From NCBI GenBank assembly GCA_020073385.1, contig JAIQFH010000036.1, positions 1 through 64,000 on the forward strand: 64,000 nucleotides of DNA, read 5' to 3'. This document shows positions 28,501 through 35,214 of the stretch, piece after piece; the first letter of the stretch is position 1; each line of letters starts with the position of its first letter. The notes under the pieces were generated by a model, which did no database searches, was not told the DNA's origin, and worked only from the letters and a program-made list of their open reading frames with translations. The DNA is from Terriglobia bacterium. Its GTDB lineage: Bacteria > Acidobacteriota > Terriglobia > Terriglobales > Acidobacteriaceae. The position numbers were made by a program, and so were the translations under genes.

Positions 28501-29509
28501 GGGCACGGTCGTTCTGACGAACGGGCAGGCTGCTTACAGCACGACCTACACGACTACCGGAACACGGTCGATCACCGCCATTTATTCCGGCGACGGTAGC
28601 GATCTTGGCAGCACGTCGACGGTGCTCCACCAGGCGGTGAACGCGCTACCGGCGGCGACTACGACCAAGGTCACCACTTCCGGAAGCCCGACGTACATCA
28701 ATCAGCCGGTGACTTTCACGGCCACGATTACGTCGACCTATGGCCCGATCCCGAACGGAGAAATCATTACGTTTTACGATGGCACGACGGTGATGGGCAT
28801 GGGATTCACCACGTACGGCGCATGCACTTTCTCGACCTCCACGCTCGCGGCACGGTCGCACACGATCAAGGCTACCTACGCTGGCGACGGGACATTCAAG
28901 TCCAGTTCCGGAACGATAACGCAGGTTGTGAATCTGTATCCTTCCAGTACGAGCGTGCCGACTTCGAGCTTGAATCCTTCGGTCTACGGGCAGACGGTAA
29001 CGTTGAGATCAACCGTAACCTCTACCGCGCCTTACCCTCCGACGGGAACTGTCGTATTCAAGAATGGAACCACATGGCTGGCATCGGGGACGCTGAGTAC
29101 GACGGGAGTAGCGACGGCAACTACGAGAACACTGCCGGCGGGATCGTTGTCGATCACTGTCACGTACAACGGCGATTCGGAAACTGCGAAGAGTACATCG
29201 GCGGCGCTGTCACAAACGGTGACTCAGACAACCAGCACAACCACGCTGAAGTCGTCGCTGAATCCTTCGTTGAGCGGACAGACGGTCACTTTCACTGCTA
29301 TCGTGGCATTGCCAACGACTACGCCGACGGGAACCGTGACGTTCATGGACGGCAGCACAATTCTGGAAACCGGCACACTTTCTGGAGGAAAAACTGCCTA
29401 CAGCACGGCGACGCTGAGTACGGGTTCTCACAATATTAGCGCAATTTATAGCGGGACCCCCAACATCAAGGGCGGCACCTCAGCCACGTTGGTGCAAAAC
29501 GTCCATTGA
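25535..29509 (+). CDS. Giant exported VCBS/FG-GAP and Ig-like repeat protein
   Basis: 1,324 residues with a signal peptide (HAPLIALISVTIAVL) and a strong ribosome site. Residues about 85-850 hold at least a dozen FG-GAP/VCBS beta-propeller blades, each with a DLNGDGKPD-like Ca-binding loop followed by 'VGVLLGNGDGTF'. Residues about 855-1,320 are a series of Ig-like modules ('GTVTFMDGSTILETGTLSGG' type). These proteins are secreted or surface-located and bind ligands or mediate adhesion; there is no visible anchor or catalytic domain. The DNA repeats are a by-product of repeated protein modules. Confidence 0.88.
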   Translation: MPRTRVLHAPLIALISVTIAVLTSGAQRRQMDPRTGSSKQTMHQWMLAAGRTGAQSEVFAGIQSAGASALTPAAVDASGIFLEGRLFNSGGNGVSNLAAADLNGDGKLDVVVANTCVSGSVCGAGGAGSVGVLMGNGDGTYQPAVIYYTSSTEVWSVTIADVNGDGKLDVLVGGTCSSGSCVTGTTISVLLGNGDGTLRQGNSYPSPSGSVVLAVGDLSGDGKADIVSVGGSLGVTLGNGDGTFQPQVVYNSGGSYADYVVIADVNRDGKPDLVVSNQNVALLSADGGVGVLLGNGDGTFQAAVSYDAGAMQSYSVAVADLNGDHHPDIVVTTFYAANAYNNDYADGSVGVLLGNGDGSFQPVVNYYSGGGQTYGVAIADLNGDGKPDLLVANASAGKGSGGNDNVLGVLIGNGDGTFQHATSYATGAIGGFSVVVADMNGDGKADALMTEQYPNPGGPAAVGVMLGNGDGSFRAPVIYASETYADNTIAAVDLNGDGKLDLVIAAQGISCTGCVGGVSVMLGTGNGTFQSPVAYGTGTANPTYSVAVADLNGDGKPDSVAASSCISNISCVSSAAVLLNNGEGTFKPAVNYATNGQAAHSVTIGDVNGDGKPDIVIANSCASGDFYCTSGTVGVLLGNGDGTFRPVITYATGGQYPTSVAVGDLNNDGRPDIVVSNYQTTSSDYTGRLGVLLGNGDGTFQPAITYLSGGVGDNSVVIVDLDADGKLDLVAVNQGATTGLSNGTVGVLLGNGDGTFRTAIVTSTTRLSIDYFAQVAIADFNADGKLDIACGASDFLLLGNGDGTFQPVLPLGFGGTGIAAGDFNGDGRPDLAVGGVAVLLNISPGFGVNDSTSLASSLNPAAYGQKVTFTATVTPLGSGTLTGTVRFKDGANNLGTASLVEGSASLSSSTLGAGSHVITATYSGDSNFPPSTSAALTESVNKGTTTTAVASSASPSYLNQSVTFTATVKSQYGGSVTGSVTFKQGTTVLGTVVLTNGQAAYSTTYTTTGTRSITAIYSGDGSDLGSTSTVLHQAVNALPAATTTKVTTSGSPTYINQPVTFTATITSTYGPIPNGEIITFYDGTTVMGMGFTTYGACTFSTSTLAARSHTIKATYAGDGTFKSSSGTITQVVNLYPSSTSVPTSSLNPSVYGQTVTLRSTVTSTAPYPPTGTVVFKNGTTWLASGTLSTTGVATATTRTLPAGSLSITVTYNGDSETAKSTSAALSQTVTQTTSTTTLKSSLNPSLSGQTVTFTAIVALPTTTPTGTVTFMDGSTILETGTLSGGKTAYSTATLSTGSHNISAIYSGTPNIKGGTSATLVQNVH

Positions 29510-29944
29510 CAGGTTCATTGGGAGTTTGGCTGGGCGCATCCCGAACAGTTGCGCGAATACTCTGCTTGTCGTCGTTGGGAGGTCTTTCCCGAGCACGTCG
29601 ACCATCTAAGCGGCGCGAAGGGCTATCGCTACCGTCGCAATCTTCTGTCCGTCGGGCGCATGGCTTCGATACTATCTCTGCTCTTGGCGGGGCTGCTTTT
29701 GCTTCGCAGCCATCCGACCGCAGTAAAACTGTAGTGGTTCCACGTTCAGAACGGTTCATCTTGGATCAAGTTTGGGGAGGCGCCACAAATGCGCGGTGAT
29801 GCAAACTGTCATGAAATTGTAATGGTTGCACGATCAGAACGAATCATTTCCAAGCAGAACGGATCAAATCGGCTGATTTGCAAGGCGTTGCAAAGAAGAA
29901 TGGAGTAGAAGATTTTCATAACGGTTCAGAACCCACCTGTGTAT
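29510..29944. other. Region without supported gene before the tRNA fragment
   Basis: 435 bp without a recognised gene; an in-frame segment at 29506-29799 is unsupported. There are two near-repeated phrases, 'GGTTCCACGTTCAGAACGG' near 29737 and a diverged 'GGTTGCACGATCAGAACGA' near 29824, that may be integrase arm-type sites or remnants. Confidence 0.4.
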
Positions 29945-29990
29945 TGCTAAACCGTTGTACGGGCTAACACCTGTACCGAGGGTTCGAATC
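29945..29990 (+). repeat. 3' half of tRNA-Ser(GCU), left copy (putative att site)
   Basis: From TGCTAAACCG to GGTTCGAATC this 46-bp sequence is the anticodon loop (GCT), variable arm and T-arm of a tRNA-Ser. It matches 31281-31326 exactly in opposite orientation. The 5' half of the tRNA is missing and the 3' acceptor stem (CGCTCCCTCCTGC) is degenerate, so it is no longer a tRNA gene. Such 3' halves are normal integrase att remnants. Confidence 0.85.
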
Positions 29991-30034
29991 GCTCCCTCCT
30001 GCATTAACTGGCCCGCGGAGTCAGAACGGCGTCT

Positions 30035-31192
30035 TTAGCCGAAGATCTCGTTTACCTTCTCGCGCACTTTTTCACTCCGCGATGGCTTCAGGTATCGCAT
30101 CGTGGACTCCATGTCGGAATGGCCCAGCCACTGCTGCACGGTGCGCAGATCCACCCCAGCCCAAAGACAGCGAGTCGCAAAAGTGGACCGAAACTTGTGC
30201 AGCCAGAAATTCTCATTGTCCAGTTCGGCCCGTTCAGCGCTTGCCTTAAGGCAGTCGAGAAAATCGAGCTTGGGGTTGCAGCCGGACGTGGGAAAAACGA
30301 GAGTACAAGTCTTGTCTGACTTCGCCTTCCACGCCTTTAGCGCTCTCCCCAGCTTCGCGGGAATCGGAATCTCCCTCTCTTTGTACGCCTTCGGGGTCCA
30401 TCCACGATCGGGTTTGTGACTAACGCGAACGGTCGCGTGCGCAAAGTTGATGTCGGACCAGTACGTGTACATTACTTCCTGCTCGCGCTCCCCGGTCATC
30501 AGGAAGAATTCAAACCAAAGTCGCTCTTCGTTGTTGCAGGCCTTGAAGAGCTTGTCCAATTCCTCCTGTTCGTACATCTCAGGTTCTTCTTCGGTGTAGC
30601 GGGGCCAATCGTTTTTGCCGACCAGGCCACGAATCCCGTTTGCCTTGAGAAACGTCATGACGGTTTCGAACTTGTTGTAGACGGACCGTGGGGCTTGCTT
30701 CTTCTCTTCACGAAGGAAGCCCGAGAACTTGAGCAGGTCGTGGCGTTCGATCTCGTGCAGAAAAAGTTTTCGGCAGGACTCAGTGAAATAGTTCAAGGCG
30801 GTGGTGTACGCAGCAAGGGTCTTCGGCTTCTTCGTGATCTCCGTCTCCTCCAAGAACTGAGCTACAGCCGCAGCAACCGATTTGTGTCCGTTGCCTTTCT
30901 CGGGCAGCACGGAAACGCCGTTATTCAGAGCGTTGAGTTCGGCTTCCTTACGCTGGCGGCGGGCAGCGGCGTCCTGAGCATCTTTCCCGACCGACAGGCG
31001 GACTCGCTTGCCTTTCTCGCGCCATTCGAGGTAATAGGCCCCTTCTGGGTGCTTCTCAGGCTTGTCATCAACGAGGACCAAGTCGGGTTTGACGCGCCCG
31101 TTCGGCGAGAGGACGACAGGGCAATACCGCATGCCTTTTGGGGTCTGGACGCGTTTGGTGAGGTTTACTTCTTTGGACTGTGTGCGGGCCAC
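30035..31192 (-). CDS. Tyrosine integrase, flanked by inverted tRNA-Ser halves
   Basis: 385 residues. The N-terminal region (RYCPVVLSPNGRVKPDLVL) recalls an arm-binding domain, followed by a SAM-like core-binding domain, then the catalytic domain with arginine in 'LMTGEREQEVMYTYW', the H-x-x-R of 'LHKFRSTFATR', 'WLGHSDMESTMRYL' with histidine and the tyrosine nucleophile. It is the likely recombinase for the mobile segment to its right, acting on tRNA-Ser-type att sites. The closely placed att-like sequences at 29945 and 31281 lie in inverted orientation around it. Confidence 0.9.
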   Translation of the reverse strand: MARTQSKEVNLTKRVQTPKGMRYCPVVLSPNGRVKPDLVLVDDKPEKHPEGAYYLEWREKGKRVRLSVGKDAQDAAARRQRKEAELNALNNGVSVLPEKGNGHKSVAAAVAQFLEETEITKKPKTLAAYTTALNYFTESCRKLFLHEIERHDLLKFSGFLREEKKQAPRSVYNKFETVMTFLKANGIRGLVGKNDWPRYTEEEPEMYEQEELDKLFKACNNEERLWFEFFLMTGEREQEVMYTYWSDINFAHATVRVSHKPDRGWTPKAYKEREIPIPAKLGRALKAWKAKSDKTCTLVFPTSGCNPKLDFLDCLKASAERAELDNENFWLHKFRSTFATRCLWAGVDLRTVQQWLGHSDMESTMRYLKPSRSEKVREKVNEIFG

Positions 31193-31263
31193 GGGTGAAA
31201 CCTCCGATTCAAAGTGGAATCAGTATAGGTATCACCAGCTTGCAAGTACTAGATAACAAAAGT

Positions 31264-31326
<63 letters not shown>

Positions 31327-31782
31327 AAGCATCGGGCCTTTTTCTTCACACGTGTATTCAATGACTTGGAATTCTCGTAGTGTTTCTGAGTCGTAGAGAA
31401 AAATCGCCACAATCACCTTATTTGACACCCAAAATGACACCGGCGTGGGACATTAGCGTCACCCAACTTTCCAGGAAACTTCGCTCCGCTAGCGCTGTGC
31501 TTGCCGCGCTCAGTCCCCGCGGCAGAGTCTCAGCCATGTTGCCGCTCTTCAGTCCTTCCAACGCATTCTCAGTCGAAATCGTCCCGGGCTTAGCGGCAGG
31601 TTTCTCGCCCTCGAAGCCAGAGTCTTTCAAGGGATCGCCACCAATATCCTCAAGCTCTTGGCGGAGCCGCTCCTGTATCGAAATTTGCTGTCTTCTGCTG
31701 CTCCATGCACGGCACCCTACCAGCCACAAACACGAATTGCAATGCTGGCAGTGGCCTGCCGAGTATTCGGAGATTCAAACCA
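31327..31782. other. Region between att-like site and retron, no supported gene
   Basis: A 312-bp frame at 31418-31729 (minus) is downstream of the retron gene, but it has no family, start signal or convincing composition. I do not annotate it. The rest is AT-rich, consistent with foreign DNA. Confidence 0.35.
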
Positions 31783-33567
31783 TCAGACAGTCGCAGGAAC
31801 GGCTTGCGGAGCGGCACTCGCAGCTATTCTTATCTGATTTGCCTGAATAGCGGCAGCAACTCGGTCAAGAATGCCAGAGAAACCCGAGAAATCAATCTTG
31901 CTGGCATTTTCACGCACGTGCTGGGCGAAAACATGTTTGCTGAAATATTTTGCCGTATCAAATTTGTTCTTCGTGCTGAGCGTCTTTCCGTCAAGGACAA
32001 CATTTTTCAGCGTATCGGCGAAGGAGTCCTCAATCTCAGATTGCTTGTTCGTTCCGATCAGGGGAGTTACGACCACGTACATATTGCCTACCAAGTGGAA
32101 ATAGGGCTCTGCCCGCGAAACGTTCTTCCCGGTGAGATCCTTCGCGAGTTTATACATTTCATCTGCACCATCATCGTTGTCCATCAGCAGCACCACAGCC
32201 TGCTCCATGCCATCGGCCTTAAATCGCAGAATTTCCTCTGCGTATTGCTTTGCCAAGCGGTCCAAATCCGACGCTCCGTGCCCAAGATGCAAGATAGTGC
32301 CAATGCTGCTATCCAACGCCTTTAACAGTCGGACGTGTATTTGCACTTTTCCCGCGGTGGTGATGCTGGCAAGAATCGGGTAGTTCGCAGCAAGACTCTT
32401 AATTGCGTGTAAGAGATAAACGTTGTCGGTTTTTCCCTCGCAGATTATGACTGGTCTCGGCGCAGAGTAAAGATCCTTGAAAATAAGAAAGCGCCGGTAC
32501 AGCTTGCGCTTAGAGTACAAAGCGTCCTTGGCGGCATTTTTAGCTTTTGAACTGCCCGAATCCCGCTTCTCCTCGGCTTCCTTATTCTCGTTGTCTACGA
32601 AGTCGATGTGTCCAAACATGCCATGTAGCTGCTCCAGCGAACCATCTATTTTTGTTGGTGTCTTCGCACCAGCCGCATCCGTGACAACGGCCAGATATTG
32701 AAATTTGCCTGTATTGAATACACGTTGCGTGAACTGTCGCACGGTTCGCCTATAGTCGTTCTTGATATTCACTTTCTTGTTTACGGTGAGACCTGTGACG
32801 ACCTGGCGTGATCCTCGATACTGCATTCGTGTCTTTTGGTGGTTGATAGTAAAGCCTGATCTGGAAACGATTTTCTCCAGCCCATTCCCCACTTGCCATG
32901 CATGCGCTTGTCCGGGCAACAGCTTCGCAATGTTTTCGGGAAAAATCGGCTTGTTTGTCGAAAAGGTTATGTCATCTGCATATCGGGAATAGGTACATCC
33001 ATTCTTAAAAGCGAGCCCGCAGAGATGAATATCCAATATGTGGCCGACCAGATTCGAAATTACGGGCGAGCATGGGCTGCCCTGTGGAAGCTTATGGTCG
33101 TGGCAAGCAATCTGGGCCAGTATCGTCGCCACTTTGGCATGAAGCATGAAGTTGGCGTCTTTTAGGAAATAACCTCGGACGCGGCCGAAGTTGATTGTGC
33201 CGAAGAAGTCTTTGAGATCGATGTTAAATACGTATCTCTTCTTTTTATGGCGGACGGCATTTGTAACGATAGTATGTTCGGGCTTGAAAGCGTGAGAAAG
33301 CTGATCCTTAAACTTCCGGATCTCGTTGATCTCGTTTGCGCATCCGATCAAAAAATCGGAGAGATGGCTCTGTAGCTCCTTGAGCTCTGAACATGGCGCG
33401 TTGATGTCACGCGGATTACCATCCTTCTTCGGGATGCTAAACGTCGTGTACTTATTTGCGGCCGGAATCTTATACAAAATGTACGAAAGGGTTTTCGGCT
33501 TGTAATCGAGAAGGTCCGCTACGTGTTCGAGTGTGGATGCAGCTCTGAGTGCTTGGAGTTGCGACAT
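31783..33567 (-). CDS. Retron reverse transcriptase-TOPRIM fusion (Ec67/Eco2-like)
   Basis: The 594-residue product reads as a retron RT followed by a TOPRIM nuclease-like domain. RT motifs: retron-specific NAVRH at 103-107, first catalytic Asp in IDLKDFF (D117), 'PQGSPCSPVISNL' (161-173), YADD at 196-199, and the retron VTGL motif at 257-260. TOPRIM motifs: glutamate in ICEGKTD (E377) and the DxD of MDNDDG (D463, D465). This order and length match the retron Ec67 RT/endonuclease family, in which the msDNA holds the toxic nuclease in check until a phage disturbs it. It is preceded by an msr-msd-like RNA (33578-33713). The gene looks AT-richer than its neighbours, a sign of transfer. Confidence 0.9.
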   Translation of the reverse strand: MSQLQALRAASTLEHVADLLDYKPKTLSYILYKIPAANKYTTFSIPKKDGNPRDINAPCSELKELQSHLSDFLIGCANEINEIRKFKDQLSHAFKPEHTIVTNAVRHKKKRYVFNIDLKDFFGTINFGRVRGYFLKDANFMLHAKVATILAQIACHDHKLPQGSPCSPVISNLVGHILDIHLCGLAFKNGCTYSRYADDITFSTNKPIFPENIAKLLPGQAHAWQVGNGLEKIVSRSGFTINHQKTRMQYRGSRQVVTGLTVNKKVNIKNDYRRTVRQFTQRVFNTGKFQYLAVVTDAAGAKTPTKIDGSLEQLHGMFGHIDFVDNENKEAEEKRDSGSSKAKNAAKDALYSKRKLYRRFLIFKDLYSAPRPVIICEGKTDNVYLLHAIKSLAANYPILASITTAGKVQIHVRLLKALDSSIGTILHLGHGASDLDRLAKQYAEEILRFKADGMEQAVVLLMDNDDGADEMYKLAKDLTGKNVSRAEPYFHLVGNMYVVVTPLIGTNKQSEIEDSFADTLKNVVLDGKTLSTKNKFDTAKYFSKHVFAQHVRENASKIDFSGFSGILDRVAAAIQANQIRIAASAAPQAVPATV

Positions 33568-33577
33568 GACTCTAAAA

Positions 33578-33713
33578 TGCCTACAGTCACTCTTACGCGA
33601 TAGCTACATAGTGCGATAGAGTCAGATACGGTCGCGCAATGCGACGTGCAAGCAATCCATCTGACATTGTTGTCACGTGCCACGATACGCAGCAAAAGAT
33701 CTGACTGTAGGCA
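33578..33713 (-). ncRNA. Retron msr-msd RNA (predicted)
   Basis: On the minus strand the region begins with TGCCTACAGTCA (33713-33702) and ends with its exact complement TGACTGTAGGCA (33589-33578), a 12-bp a1/a2 pair that closes 10 bp before the RT start. Inside are short hairpins expected in msr and msd: TGACA/TGTCA with an ACAA loop, GTCGC/GCGAC, and a longer stem ACTCT(AT)CGC paired with GCG(TA)AGAGT near the 3' end. A G directly follows a1 and could be the branch guanosine. The boundaries, and which hairpin is the msd stem, are inferred. Confidence 0.75.
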
Positions 33714-33782
33714 CGGAAAGTTTAGCATAGCCACCGCCGTGTTTCCGCACAAGACCGAGTACACAATGAGTCTGGGTTAGTG

Positions 33783-34232
33783 TTACAAGCTGAGCCTAAA
33801 GCCTTCGATGGCCTGTCGAATTACGGCTTCCGGATTGCCTCCGCCTTCTCTTAGCCGAAGCATCTGGAGCACATCTGCGTCTGATAGACAAATGACCATT
33901 TTCCCATGCCGGATCCAGTGATTTGTCAGTGCCTGCTGACACGACTCCGCCATACCTTTCCGAGTGACCAAAAGCCCAAACAAACCAGCGCCGTCTTCTT
34001 TGAGGTAGTGCAGCATCTGCAGAGCCTCATCCTTACCAAGCTCCTCACAATAATTCTTGGCGTCTGCAACGATGAAGTCTGCTCCATAACGGACACGCAT
34101 GTACGCCCAGAAGCCTGACTCTGCGTAGTTCGGCAAGATGACGTCGCGCCGGTTCCGTCCTTCCCCATCCGGGGCCTCCGAGAGTGGCGGGGCGAGTGGT
34201 GGAACGAATAGCCTCTCGAGGATACGAGTCAC
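33783..34232 (-). CDS. PD-(D/E)xK-like nuclease, retron neighbour
   Basis: Begins GTG at 34232, the only start codon in its open frame, with no strong ribosome site. The 149 residues carry an RRD motif (D30), then 'FIVADAKNY' (D57, K59), a PD-(D/E)xK-type metal-binding pair in the order D, D-x-K, and 'LFGLLVTRKG'. The frame is open for 42 codons upstream without any start, and these encode plausible residues (GAWSAYQRL). This suggests the protein once began inside, or was fused by a +1 frameshift to, the preceding nuclease gene. It ends 70 bp before the retron RNA and may be part of the same defence cassette. Confidence 0.7.
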   Translation of the reverse strand: MTRILERLFVPPLAPPLSEAPDGEGRNRRDVILPNYAESGFWAYMRVRYGADFIVADAKNYCEELGKDEALQMLHYLKEDGAGLFGLLVTRKGMAESCQQALTNHWIRHGKMVICLSDADVLQMLRLREGGGNPEAVIRQAIEGFRLSL

Positions 34233-34284
34233 TAATCTCTGGTAGGCGCTCCAAGCTCCGCGACCAGCGGGAAGAGAAGAAAGC

Positions 34285-34929
34285 TCATTTTGCCAGCAAA
34301 GCTTCTGGGGTCTGTGTCTGCGGTCCCTGCTGAAGCGCGGAGATAGCCAGCAACATCGCCCTCAACGTGGGCTGCGAAACATCTTTCAGATGCTCTCGAA
34401 ACCGTTGGGCTATGTTATCCAGATCCCATACTTCGATCTCGTTGTGAGCAAGCGCGTCGCGAAAACTGGACGGGGTCCGGCTGGGAACTGCAAGTACGAG
34501 CTTAGAACCGGGCAGGCGTTCTTTGTAGTGCTCCAGCTGCTTTATGAGCTCCGCGACGCCGCGGGCGTAACTTAGGGAAGAGTTCTTGCATTCTACTATG
34601 ATGTTCTGGTGCGTGCTGCGTTCAACCGCAAGGATATCAACACGCTCAAAACGATCCGAACTGGGAAGTGGTGCCTGCTCTGCGACAGAGTTTTCTTCGA
34701 ATTGGCTGCTTAGCCGCATCAGATGTGCGAGCGTCGATTGAAACTCAAACTCACGGACCTGCCCTCGATCCATCTGGGCGTGGCAGTTCGCGCATAGCCA
34801 TACAATTTCGTCCGTTCCCCTGGAACCTGCTGAAAATGGAGCGAGGTGCGCACGTTCCAGCGGTGCACCTACGGCCCCGCATACCGGACACCGAGTCGGC
34901 CTGTCGCTTGTTTGCTCGAATTTCAACAT
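34285..34929 (-). CDS. HNH plus PD-(D/E)xK double-nuclease protein
   Basis: 214 residues. The N-terminal HNH/zinc module has C14 and C17 (CPVC), H28 in RAHL, and C46-x-x-C49-H50 in LCANCHAQMD. A PD-(D/E)xK-type motif follows: D98 in VDIL and E113-x-K115 in VECK. The C-terminal helix bundle ends at LLAK and TGA. It looks like a DNA-cleaving defence or restriction protein; no methyltransferase is visible nearby. The TGA context GCA AAA TGA G opens into the frame of the next nuclease by a +1 shift, so the two may be read as one protein. Confidence 0.75.
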   Translation of the reverse strand: MLKFEQTSDRPTRCPVCGAVGAPLERAHLAPFSAGSRGTDEIVWLCANCHAQMDRGQVREFEFQSTLAHLMRLSSQFEENSVAEQAPLPSSDRFERVDILAVERSTHQNIIVECKNSSLSYARGVAELIKQLEHYKERLPGSKLVLAVPSRTPSSFRDALAHNEIEVWDLDNIAQRFREHLKDVSQPTLRAMLLAISALQQGPQTQTPEALLAK

Positions 34930-35214
34930 AGGTCAATTTCGCCCATATGCAGAACGAGCGTCAAGCGGGTGAGCGATGTGGTTACGTTTCTGGCAAACCC
35001 ATCAAATGCAGGACCTCCTGCGTGCCGTTTGGCGAACTTCGAATAGTATTGCGCCCGCGCCGAGGACTTCCAGAGATCGCTCCCGGATAATGAGCAAGCT
35101 AGGAGTGTGAATGGCCTTTCATGTGAGCGCGCAGAATAGCCAGGTTCTAATGGAACGCGGAGGTGGCACTCGCTATGACAGGCGCACGGTAGGTCAATGC
35201 TCCGTTTTCGCATC
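34930..35214. other. 285-bp intergenic region
   Basis: It separates the nuclease genes from the relaxase gene. I see no supported gene and no strong terminator or promoter. The promoter of the nuclease/retron set probably lies here. Confidence 0.35.

Noticed and set aside
31418-31729. A 103-residue gene downstream of the retron as an accessory protein
   Set aside because: It has no family, no start signal, and composition like a chance frame; it is not supported.
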